DNA of 64,000 nucleotides from the NCBI GenBank assembly GCA_040394735.1, contig JBEBRR010000001.1, positions 51,582 through 115,581 of the forward strand. The letters are read 5' to 3'. Below, piece by piece: positions 24,718-30,984 of this stretch. Each line of letters begins with the position of its first letter. The stretch's first letter is position 1. The position numbers and the translations under genes are program-made. The DNA is from Leadbetterella byssophila_A. Its GTDB lineage: Bacteria > Bacteroidota > Bacteroidia > Cytophagales > Spirosomataceae. Under the pieces are notes generated by a model. That model was given only the letters and a program-made list of their open reading frames with translations. It was not told the origin of the DNA and made no database searches.

Positions 24718-26070
24718 TTATTCCTCCAGTCTCATCCTTATCCGCCATTCGGCCGGTAAATAATTATTCACCCGGTCCCCGATAATTTTAACCCAGCCCA
24801 GGCCCAGATTCTGATAGGTGATCAGTGCCCATCCGCTGGCATGTCCGGTCAATTCAAAGGCCTCTTTTTTCAGGTAAAGCAGGGCATCTCTTTCCGTAAC
24901 ATCAATGTGCTGAATATCTTCCGAAACCAACCCTGATAAGGCCAGGGCGTGTGACGGAATAAAGTCGTTGCCTTTAAAATGGCCCAGCTCGAGGCCGGAA
25001 GAACGTTTCTGCAATGCCCTGAGCACAGAACCGGTTTCGTTGAGCAGGCTTTGCCGTATGGCAGTTACCACGCCGTCATTTTTCAGAAAATATTCGAAAT
25101 CAGTGTAAGATTCCGGCCGGATCCATCGGGCCAGTAGCCCGGCCTGTTTCCGGGGTAGCCGGGGAATGTTGGGCTTGCCTTTAACATAGCGTTCGTCACG
25201 GCTTTTATTTCTGAAAGCCGTGACATAGAAGCCTTCACCTTTTGTACGGTGAGGGAAAAACTGAAGGCCGGGGTTGCCCTGTACTATTCCCCATTCTTTC
25301 GGAGTGCTCACTTCTACCGGTTCAAAATCGAGGGTCCGGGTAAGCCATCCGGCATTTTCCTGGTTTTCAGAAGAGTTATAGGTACAGGTAGAGTAAATCA
25401 GGAGCCCGTCCGGGGCCACCAGCATGGCAGCCGCACTGAGAATGCGTTTCTGACGGGCAGAGCAGACTGCCACATTTTCTTCCGACCATTCGTTGACGGC
25501 ATCCGGTGTTTTTCGGAACATGCCTTCACCCGAGCAGGGGGCATCTACCAGCACGATGTCAAAAAAACCTTCCAGGTCAGCAAAAGTTTCAGGGTCCTGG
25601 TTAACAATGATCGTGTTCGGGAAACCCCATTTTATTAGGTTTTCCTTCAGAATACCTACCCGGCTTTTAATAACCTCATTGGCCACAAGCAGGTCATCTT
25701 CCGATAAAATCGAGGCCAGATGGGTGGTTTTCCCTCCGGGGGCAGCACACAGATCGAGCACTTTCAGCGGACTTCCGGCAGGTGCGTGATTTTTTACAAT
25801 GTGCTCAATGATCATGGAGGAGGCCTCCTGCACATAATAGGCACCTGCATGAAATGCCGGATCCAGGGTAAATACGGGCCTGCTTTCCAGGTAATATCCC
25901 TGTGAAGCCCATGAAACAGGCCGGCTTAAGGTAAAAGACGGCTTTAGAGGCTTTAGGGGGTTTAACCGGATGCTTACCGGCGACTCCGTCTGAAGCGCCT
26001 TTTCGAATTCTTCGTACGTAGCGCCTAAAATATTCTTTAAACGGGCTGAAAACTTTTCCGGGAGGCTCAT
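24718..26070 (-). CDS. RNA m5C methyltransferase, RsmF/NOL1/NOP2/Sun family
   Basis: A 450-residue SAM-dependent cytosine-C5 methyltransferase acting on rRNA (RsmF-like) or tRNA. Motif I is VLDLCAAPGGKTTHLAS (about residues 104-120), motif IV DAPCSGEGMFRK with Cys179, and the catalytic STCTY has Cys229. A C-terminal PUA-like extension (about 330-450) fits the RsmF subgroup. A GTG 30 bases upstream is in frame, but it lies inside the mechanosensitive channel gene; the ATG at 26068-26070, 13 bases after that gene's stop, is preferred. Confidence 0.92.
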   Translation of the reverse strand: MSLPEKFSARLKNILGATYEEFEKALQTESPVSIRLNPLKPLKPSFTLSRPVSWASQGYYLESRPVFTLDPAFHAGAYYVQEASSMIIEHIVKNHAPAGSPLKVLDLCAAPGGKTTHLASILSEDDLLVANEVIKSRVGILKENLIKWGFPNTIIVNQDPETFADLEGFFDIVLVDAPCSGEGMFRKTPDAVNEWSEENVAVCSARQKRILSAAAMLVAPDGLLIYSTCTYNSSENQENAGWLTRTLDFEPVEVSTPKEWGIVQGNPGLQFFPHRTKGEGFYVTAFRNKSRDERYVKGKPNIPRLPRKQAGLLARWIRPESYTDFEYFLKNDGVVTAIRQSLLNETGSVLRALQKRSSGLELGHFKGNDFIPSHALALSGLVSEDIQHIDVTERDALLYLKKEAFELTGHASGWALITYQNLGLGWVKIIGDRVNNYLPAEWRIRMRLEE

Positions 26071-26083
26071 GTTAGCATGTTTA

Positions 26084-26596
26084 TCAGTTCGGGTGGTCAC
26101 TCATGAGCACAATGGGCCGCTGAAGTGCCAGGTTATTCGGATAGGAAATGATCAGCCCTTCATCGGTTTCAATATGGATATTAAAAAAAGTAATATCGTA
26201 TACCTTGCCTTCCACTGAATCGTCTTTGTCCATAATACGGATTCTTGAACCTATCTTAAACGGTGAGTTAAAAAACAGGATGATCGATGCCGTGATGTTG
26301 CTGATGATCGACCACTGGGCAAAAAGGGCTACCCCGACCACGGCAAAGACAGAGGCAAAATACACGGAAAGGCCTTTTACGGAGATATCCCAAACAATTC
26401 CCAGGATGATGAACAGGAGTATGGCCAGTGTAAAGTTAAAAAATTTGTTGGCATAAACCCGCTGTGATTCATCCAGCTCATATTTTCTGGCATGATTCCG
26501 GATGACGACCCTGGAGATTTCGCGGATTCCCAAAAGAAGAACAAAAGCAGCCACGCTGACGCCTATCTTCATGTATAACTCTTCTGTTTTCAGCAT
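26084..26596 (-). CDS. Small MscS-family mechanosensitive channel
   Basis: A 170-residue channel protein, short for the family. Three hydrophobic segments (about residues 9-27, 50-68, 74-105) include the pore-lining helix region VFAVVGVALFAQWSIISNIT. A beta domain follows with FKIGSRIRI and EGKVYDITFFNIHIET, typical of MscS. The large C-terminal vestibule domain of E. coli MscS is missing; such minimal forms are known. It opens under membrane tension to release solutes. It is read together with the methyltransferase gene 13 bases downstream. Confidence 0.85.
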   Translation of the reverse strand: MLKTEELYMKIGVSVAAFVLLLGIREISRVVIRNHARKYELDESQRVYANKFFNFTLAILLFIILGIVWDISVKGLSVYFASVFAVVGVALFAQWSIISNITASIILFFNSPFKIGSRIRIMDKDDSVEGKVYDITFFNIHIETDEGLIISYPNNLALQRPIVLMSDHPN

Positions 26597-26611
26597 ATGT
26601 CAATTTTTCCT

Positions 26612-26619
26612 CAAAAATA
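26612..26619 (-). promoter_or_regulatory. -7 box upstream of the mechanosensitive channel gene
   Basis: Reverse strand TATTTTTG, 16 bases before the ATG at 26596. No -33 TTG at the right distance. Confidence 0.4.
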
Positions 26620-26643
26620 CGAAATTGTTTGCCTTAAATCAGC

Positions 26644-27186
26644 TTAACCTGTTTTTAAGGCTTCTTTTTGCGGTATAAGGTGGGTGAACAACGGATTGTG
26701 ATGGATCATATACAATTTGGCGCAGGCCTTTGCATCCGAGAGGGCATTATGGTGGCGGAGATCAATGCCGTAAAGCTTGGAGCAGGCGGCCAGGTTGACC
26801 TTCGGAAGGCCCTTTCTCCGGTAAATATTAACGGTACAGTCCCATTTTTTGGGCAGCTCAAGCTCGGCATAATTGAGTCCCGCGCTTAACATGCTGTAGT
26901 ACAAGATGTCACGATCGAAAGAGGCGTTATGGGCCACCATCTTTTTCCCGTGCAGGATGGTCTTCAGGCGGGGATAAATCTCTTTAAAAGAGGGCGCATC
27001 CGCCGTGTCCCGTGCACGGATTCCATGCACACGGGAGTTATAGAAATTATACTCATTGTTCGGCGGCTGGATAAGCGTATAATATTCTTCCATGATATCC
27101 AGTCCCTTAACCCATACTACCCCCACGGCGCATGCGCTGTCCTTTTGTGCGGTAGCAGTCTCAAAATCTATAGCTACAAATTCCAC
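26644..27186 (-). CDS. 3'-5' exonuclease, DEDDh (DnaQ-like)
   Basis: A 180-residue exonuclease of the DnaQ/polymerase III epsilon fold. All catalytic residues are present: Asp7 and Glu9 in AIDFETA, Asp91 in HNASFD, His146 and Asp151 in HHNALSDA, giving the DEDDh pattern. The start is GTG at 27184-27186: no in-frame ATG exists before the catalytic Asp7. The GTG comes two bases after the stop codon of the preceding small gene, so the two are coupled. Stand-alone enzymes of this size trim DNA or RNA 3' ends; the specific role is unknown. Confidence 0.9.
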   Translation of the reverse strand: MEFVAIDFETATAQKDSACAVGVVWVKGLDIMEEYYTLIQPPNNEYNFYNSRVHGIRARDTADAPSFKEIYPRLKTILHGKKMVAHNASFDRDILYYSMLSAGLNYAELELPKKWDCTVNIYRRKGLPKVNLAACSKLYGIDLRHHNALSDAKACAKLYMIHHNPLFTHLIPQKEALKTG

Positions 27187-27188
27187 GC

Positions 27189-27422
27189 TTATCTCAGTTT
27201 TCTTTCCCAGTGATCCGCTTCCTTACGGCGGTTCATTTCTCCCGATCGGAGAGAAGCGGCCAGCTCAGGATGCATATTTCCTTTGGAGGTCAGATGCCAC
27301 AGTCCGCATTCTTCACAACAATAGACAGTCACCGATGAATTCATTTCAAACCGGCTGCGAACCTCCAGTAACGCCATTACCGCTAATTCTTCCGAAAGAT
27401 AGGAACGTTTGGGACAACTCAT
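27189..27422 (-). CDS. Small Cys-rich protein with zinc-ribbon-like motif
   Basis: A 77-residue protein of no named family. The centre YCCEECGLWHLTSKG contains Cys35, Cys36, Cys39 and His43, resembling half of a zinc ribbon; the CxxCxxWHLTS arrangement recurs in small uncharacterised proteins. A basic C-terminus follows (MNRRKEADHWERKLR). It is translated just ahead of the exonuclease gene, two bases separating stop and GTG, so it may assist that enzyme, possibly in nucleic-acid binding. That is inference from coupling alone. Confidence 0.65.
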   Translation of the reverse strand: MSCPKRSYLSEELAVMALLEVRSRFEMNSSVTVYCCEECGLWHLTSKGNMHPELAASLRSGEMNRRKEADHWERKLR

Positions 27423-27453
27423 TATTTTTTAAATCCCTTTTTGAGGGAGATAG

Positions 27454-27489
27454 TTCGGAAGACAGAGGTTTTTTGTCTTAGCTTCCGAA
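27454..27489. repeat. Bulged hairpin upstream of the small Cys-rich gene
   Basis: TTCGG (27454-27458) pairs with CCGAA (27485-27489), and inside it AAGACA (27459-27464) pairs with TGTCTT (27474-27479), with a five-base bulge between. Just before it TCCCT/AGGGA (27434-27448) form another small stem. Function unclear; leader structure or terminator. Confidence 0.3.
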
Positions 27490-27666
27490 GATTTTCATAT
27501 CTGTTGCAAAACAATGAAAAAGTTTTCTTCTGAGGAAAAAACAAGATATAAATTGTTTAAAATGAACAATATATCCGACAGTAAACGGTTACATTCGAAT
27601 ATAAGCGTTTATTTACCGCCTGGTTTTAAGAGTGTCCTGCAATTTTAGCCCGTCGACACAGCAAAA

Positions 27667-27674
27667 TATTTTTA
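27667..27674 (+). promoter_or_regulatory. Possible ssb -7 box
   Basis: TATTTTTA differs from TAnnTTTG only in the last base and ends 21 bases before the ssb ATG, the spacing seen at other genes here. Confidence 0.32.
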
Positions 27675-27694
27675 ACAATTTTAACAGGAACATC

Positions 27695-28084
27695 ATGGCA
27701 GCGTTAAACAAGGTTTTGTTAATTGGTAATTTGGGAGCAGACCCCGAGGTGAAAACACTCCCCAGCGGCGATAAAGTGGCATCCGTTCGCCTGGCCACTA
27801 CGGAAATTTATAAAAATAAAAACGGAGAGCGGGTGGAAGACACGGAATGGCACCGGGTGGAATTCTGGGGCGGACTGGCCGGGATCGTGGAGCAATATGT
27901 CAGGAAAGGAGACAGTCTCTACGTGGAAGGAAGGATCCGGACGGAGAAATATACGGATACAAACCAGGTAGAGCGCTACTCCACCAAGATCAGGGCAATG
28001 AACATGCAGATGCTGAGCCGGAAAGCCCAGGTTTCCAACGAATCCCTGCCCCAGGTCTCTGAAGATGACGGCCTTCCGTTCTGA
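27695..28084 (+). CDS. ssb: Single-stranded DNA-binding protein
   Basis: A 129-residue SSB: one OB-fold (MAALNKVLLIGNLGADPEV, then WHRVEFWGGLAGIVEQYVRKG and YVEGRIRTEKY) and a short linker ending in the acidic tip EDDGLPF. That tip recruits replication and repair proteins. It protects single-stranded DNA as a tetramer. The linker is shorter than in E. coli. A GTG 63 bases upstream is in frame, but the ATG at 27695 starts the conserved domain directly and is preferred. It is a single-gene unit with a weak hairpin downstream. Confidence 0.95.
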   Translation: MAALNKVLLIGNLGADPEVKTLPSGDKVASVRLATTEIYKNKNGERVEDTEWHRVEFWGGLAGIVEQYVRKGDSLYVEGRIRTEKYTDTNQVERYSTKIRAMNMQMLSRKAQVSNESLPQVSEDDGLPF

Positions 28085-28133
28085 ACAGGAAATAGGGCAG
28101 AGGTATGGGTGACGGGAGCCGCCGGTACAGGCT

Positions 28134-28155
28134 GAAGAAGGGGTGAGGCTTCTTC
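28134..28155 (+). terminator. Weak terminator-like hairpin after ssb
   Basis: GAAGAAG (28134-28140) and CTTCTTC (28149-28155) form a seven-base stem with an eight-base loop, about 50 bases after the ssb stop. There is no T-run, so the call is weak. The rest of the 28085-28319 gap shows no gene. Confidence 0.3.
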
Positions 28156-28261
28156 CTTACAGAAAATGAAAGGAAAAGGCTGGAGGGCCGGGGTAGAAGC
28201 GGGATACTTAAATTCTACGATGCCGCATCGGGTAAAAGTCCCTATAAAAGCGAAAGACATA

Positions 28262-28269
28262 TATATTTG
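28262..28269 (+). promoter_or_regulatory. -7 box of the second LytS-like kinase operon
   Basis: TATATTTG, a perfect box, 51 bases before the ATG. No -33 TTG found. Confidence 0.42.
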
Positions 28270-28319
28270 GGAAGAAATATCCTGGAATATCCCCGGTAAT
28301 ACCGCTAAAACTCAGTGCT

Positions 28320-29354
28320 ATGTGGAAAACGCCTTCCCTGAAAAGTCGTAAAGACTGGATTTATCTGGGTTTCTGGATCCTGGTAACGATCGTATTCCTG
28401 TGGGACAGGAAATATCTTATCCAAAAGCTGGGTCTGCCGGATTTTTTCCTTTGTTCGCTGATAAGAATCGGCTTATTGATTGCTCTGGCCTGGCTGAATA
28501 TTAACTGGCTGATTCCGAAATACCTCACCAGGCAGAAATACACGTCTTATTTTTTATTCAGCCTGGGGCTGGTGATCCTGTGCCTGGTATTACAGGGCAT
28601 TTTTGATTACCTGATGTTCGGTTTCCTGATCGGGGTAAGGGGCAACAGCTCGTTGTATATTTCAGTGGCATACAATTTCAGCCATACCTTCTTTTACCTG
28701 GTTCTGATGGTGGCTCTCAAATCCAGCATTGACTGGTACGAACAGAGAAAGCAGTTACAGGATATGAAGGTGGAGAAACTGCAGGCCGAGGTAAACTATC
28801 TGCGTTCTCAGGTCAATCCCCATTTCCTGTTCAACGCCCTGAATAATCTCTATGCGCTGACCTTGAAAAAATCGGACCTTGCTCCCGGGGTAGTGCTGAA
28901 GCTTTCAGCCCTGATGGAATATATGCTGTATGAAAGTAACGAGGTGCAGGTACCTTTGGAAAAAGAGATCCGTTATCTGGAGAACTACTTTGAGCTGGAA
29001 AAGCTCCGGCACGGCGATCAGGCAGATATCAGGATGACCGTTACCGGACCGGTTGACCGCTGTTCCACTCCTCCTTTTTTACTGCTGCCTTTGGTGGAAA
29101 ACGCATTCAAGCATGGCATCAGCAAAGCTATTCGCCATGCCTACCTGCATATGGATATCCGCGTAGAGCAGGATTTGGACGTTCTTGTGGTGAACAATAA
29201 AACGAACCGGCGGAAAAAGGGTGAACACAGGGGGATCGGGCTGGTCAACCTGCGAAACAGGCTGGAGCTTCTCTATCCCGGAGAGTATGATCTGCAAACC
29301 GATGACCAGGTGACAGAATACCGCGTTTCTTTAAAAATTAGACGGTTATGCTGA
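28320..29354 (+). CDS. LytS/YehU-like sensor histidine kinase
   Basis: A 344-residue membrane kinase of the His_kinase (PF06580) type with four hydrophobic segments (about residues 13-28, 42-64, 76-105, 116-135). A short coiled stretch leads to the phospho-acceptor His168 in QVNPHFLFNALNNL. The N-box has Asn261 in LPLVENAFKHG, and the G-box region is HRGIGLVNLRNRL. Its last seven bases overlap the start of the LytTR regulator gene, so the pair is coupled and cognate. It is the second such system in the window; the two kinases are clearly diverged. Signal unknown. Confidence 0.9.
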   Translation: MWKTPSLKSRKDWIYLGFWILVTIVFLWDRKYLIQKLGLPDFFLCSLIRIGLLIALAWLNINWLIPKYLTRQKYTSYFLFSLGLVILCLVLQGIFDYLMFGFLIGVRGNSSLYISVAYNFSHTFFYLVLMVALKSSIDWYEQRKQLQDMKVEKLQAEVNYLRSQVNPHFLFNALNNLYALTLKKSDLAPGVVLKLSALMEYMLYESNEVQVPLEKEIRYLENYFELEKLRHGDQADIRMTVTGPVDRCSTPPFLLLPLVENAFKHGISKAIRHAYLHMDIRVEQDLDVLVVNNKTNRRKKGEHRGIGLVNLRNRLELLYPGEYDLQTDDQVTEYRVSLKIRRLC

Positions 29355-30055
29355 CCTGTATCATTATTGATGATGAACCGTTAGCCCGGGAGGTACTGGC
29401 AGATTTTATAGACAGGCGGGAAGACATGACCCTTCTGGATCGGTTTAGCAATGCCTTTGAAGCACAGGCATTTTTATCTGCTAACCCGGCAGATGTTATT
29501 TTCCTGGATATTGAAATGCCCGAGATGAGTGGTATCGAGTTGCTGAAGTCGTTGAGCCAGGCACCTGTAACCGTGTTTACCACGGCTTTCCGTGATTACG
29601 CCCTGGAAGGGTTTGAGCTGGGGGTGATTGATTTTTTGTTAAAGCCTTTCTCCTATGAACGTTTTAAGCTGGCCGCAGACCGGGTAAAAGAATTTCTGCT
29701 GCTCCGTTCGGATGATGCATTTCTGGAGGAGAAGGAAACCGGAGCAGGCTTTATTTTTGTAAAGAGCGGCGTTAACCGTATCCGGCTCGCGATGTCAGAT
29801 ATAACCCACATCCAGGGGCTCAAAGATTATGCTATTATCCACGCTGCCGCAAAGAAAATTGTGGTCAAAGGGTCGGTTAAATCCGTACATCAGATGTTTC
29901 CTTCGGAAAAATTCATCCGTACCCATAAATCATTTGTCGTAGCCAAAGACAAAGTGAGACGGATTGAAAGAAACAGGATCATTATCGGGGAGAATGAGAT
30001 CCCGATTGGCCGGAACTACAGAGCAGAGGTGGAACAGAAGATCATACGCTCATAA
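29348..30055 (+). CDS. LytTR family response regulator
   Basis: A 235-residue regulator: receiver domain (Asp8/Asp9 pocket, phospho-acceptor Asp54 in IFLDIEMPEM, Lys99 in DFLLKPFSY) and LytTR DNA-binding domain (about 130-232; FIFVKSGVNRIRLAMSDI, IRTHKSFVVAKDKV). It overlaps the kinase gene by seven bases. It probably controls a small set of promoters with LytTR direct repeats; none could be assigned here. Confidence 0.9.
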   Translation: MLTCIIIDDEPLAREVLADFIDRREDMTLLDRFSNAFEAQAFLSANPADVIFLDIEMPEMSGIELLKSLSQAPVTVFTTAFRDYALEGFELGVIDFLLKPFSYERFKLAADRVKEFLLLRSDDAFLEEKETGAGFIFVKSGVNRIRLAMSDITHIQGLKDYAIIHAAAKKIVVKGSVKSVHQMFPSEKFIRTHKSFVVAKDKVRRIERNRIIIGENEIPIGRNYRAEVEQKIIRS

Positions 30056-30111
30056 ACAGAACCGTATAGAGCTCCATCTGATGCAGGGCAAATAAGAAAA
30101 TACGGACATGT

Positions 30112-30145
30112 TTTGGAATAAACCGGAGAATATGCTCTAATTTTG
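30112..30145 (+). promoter_or_regulatory. Promoter of the small membrane protein gene
   Basis: TTTG (30112-30115), 22 bases, TAATTTTG (30138-30145). The box ends 22 bases before the ATG at 30167. The spacer is a little long. Confidence 0.45.
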
Positions 30146-30166
30146 AAGGGATTTATACCCTGTAAC

Positions 30167-30574
30167 ATGAATATTATTCAGGACGGTCTGATGTACATCA
30201 CCTGTCTTTACCTGCTTTTGGTTACCTGGAGAGGCTTCCGGGGTGGTTCCCAGATCCGGAGATTTGAGCAAAAGCACTGGACTATGCTCAGAATAGCCGG
30301 TTTTTTTACCTACCTTAACCTGGCAATTGCGCTGGTGTTTGTACTACGGGATGTATTCGGGGGGGAAGATCCCAACCGGTTCCTGAGTGTGGAAGTGCTG
30401 GTGTTGTTTTTTGTGGCCCTATGGGTTAGCCTAGGAATGGGGAAGGTTCGCGGCACACTGATTCATGGTAAAAAATATGCTGCTGTTTTTATGTATTTTG
30501 GTGTTGCATTTATCGTTATGATACTGCTTCTGGGTTATCTGAAGCTATGGAAATATGCCGGTTTTGTTTTTTGA
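30167..30574 (+). CDS. Small four-helix membrane protein, unknown
   Basis: A 135-residue protein I do not recognise. It has four hydrophobic segments (about residues 4-20, 42-62, 75-93, 108-126) with short polar loops, the first loop rich in Arg. An in-frame TTG 24 bases upstream lies within the -7 box, so the ATG at 30167 is used. It overlaps the following DCC thiol-oxidoreductase gene by 20 bases, so the two are co-expressed; DCC proteins are often encoded beside or fused to membrane proteins. No function can be assigned. Confidence 0.7.
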   Translation: MNIIQDGLMYITCLYLLLVTWRGFRGGSQIRRFEQKHWTMLRIAGFFTYLNLAIALVFVLRDVFGGEDPNRFLSVEVLVLFFVALWVSLGMGKVRGTLIHGKKYAAVFMYFGVAFIVMILLLGYLKLWKYAGFVF

Positions 30575-30938
30575 CGGAGAATGTGTCCTTTGCAATAGGG
30601 CTGCCCGCTGGATAGCTGAACGTAACCCTTCGGGGAATATCCGTTTTGCTTCTTTACAAAGTGTTTATGCGAAGGAAAAGCTGACGGAAGAGTTGCAACA
30701 GGGTGAAACTATGGTCTTTATGAATGAAGACCGTTTTTTTGTACGGTCGGCAGCCGTGTTTGAGCTATTGAAGTATCTTCCGGCCTGGCGTTGGGTGAGA
30801 GTCCTGCGTTTTATTCCGAGGTCAGCAGCAGACCGGCTTTATAACCTTGTAGCCAAAAACCGGTTCCGGTGGTTCGGAAGACAAACGGAATGCCGCATTC
30901 CCCCGGCTGGCTTAAGAGAAAGGTTTATAATTTCTTGA
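30555..30938 (+). CDS. DCC family thiol-disulfide oxidoreductase (DUF393)
   Basis: A 127-residue thioredoxin-fold protein with the family signature FFDGECVLCNRAARW, giving the redox pair Cys10 and Cys13. IRFASLQS, FFVRSAAVFELLKYLP and RLYNLVAKNRFRWFG are also typical. The substrate of the family is not known; a role in thiol redox chemistry is inferred. It overlaps an unknown membrane protein gene by 20 bases and is followed 17 bases later by the promoter of the large cytochrome gene. Confidence 0.9.
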   Translation: MPVLFFDGECVLCNRAARWIAERNPSGNIRFASLQSVYAKEKLTEELQQGETMVFMNEDRFFVRSAAVFELLKYLPAWRWVRVLRFIPRSAADRLYNLVAKNRFRWFGRQTECRIPPAGLRERFIIS

Positions 30939-30963
30939 AATCGTACGAAATGATGTAGATTTG
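30935..30963 (+). promoter_or_regulatory. Promoter of the CxxCH dehydrogenase gene
   Basis: TTG (30935-30937), 18 bases, TAGATTTG (30956-30963), ending 22 bases before the ATG at 30985. The -33 element overlaps the end of the DCC gene. Confidence 0.52.
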
Positions 30964-30984
30964 TGCCGCTTATTGCACATACGT

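Noticed and set aside
28166..28351. 61-codon frame between ssb and the LytS-like kinase
   Set aside because: It overlaps the kinase start, contains the kinase -7 box and shows no recognisable features.
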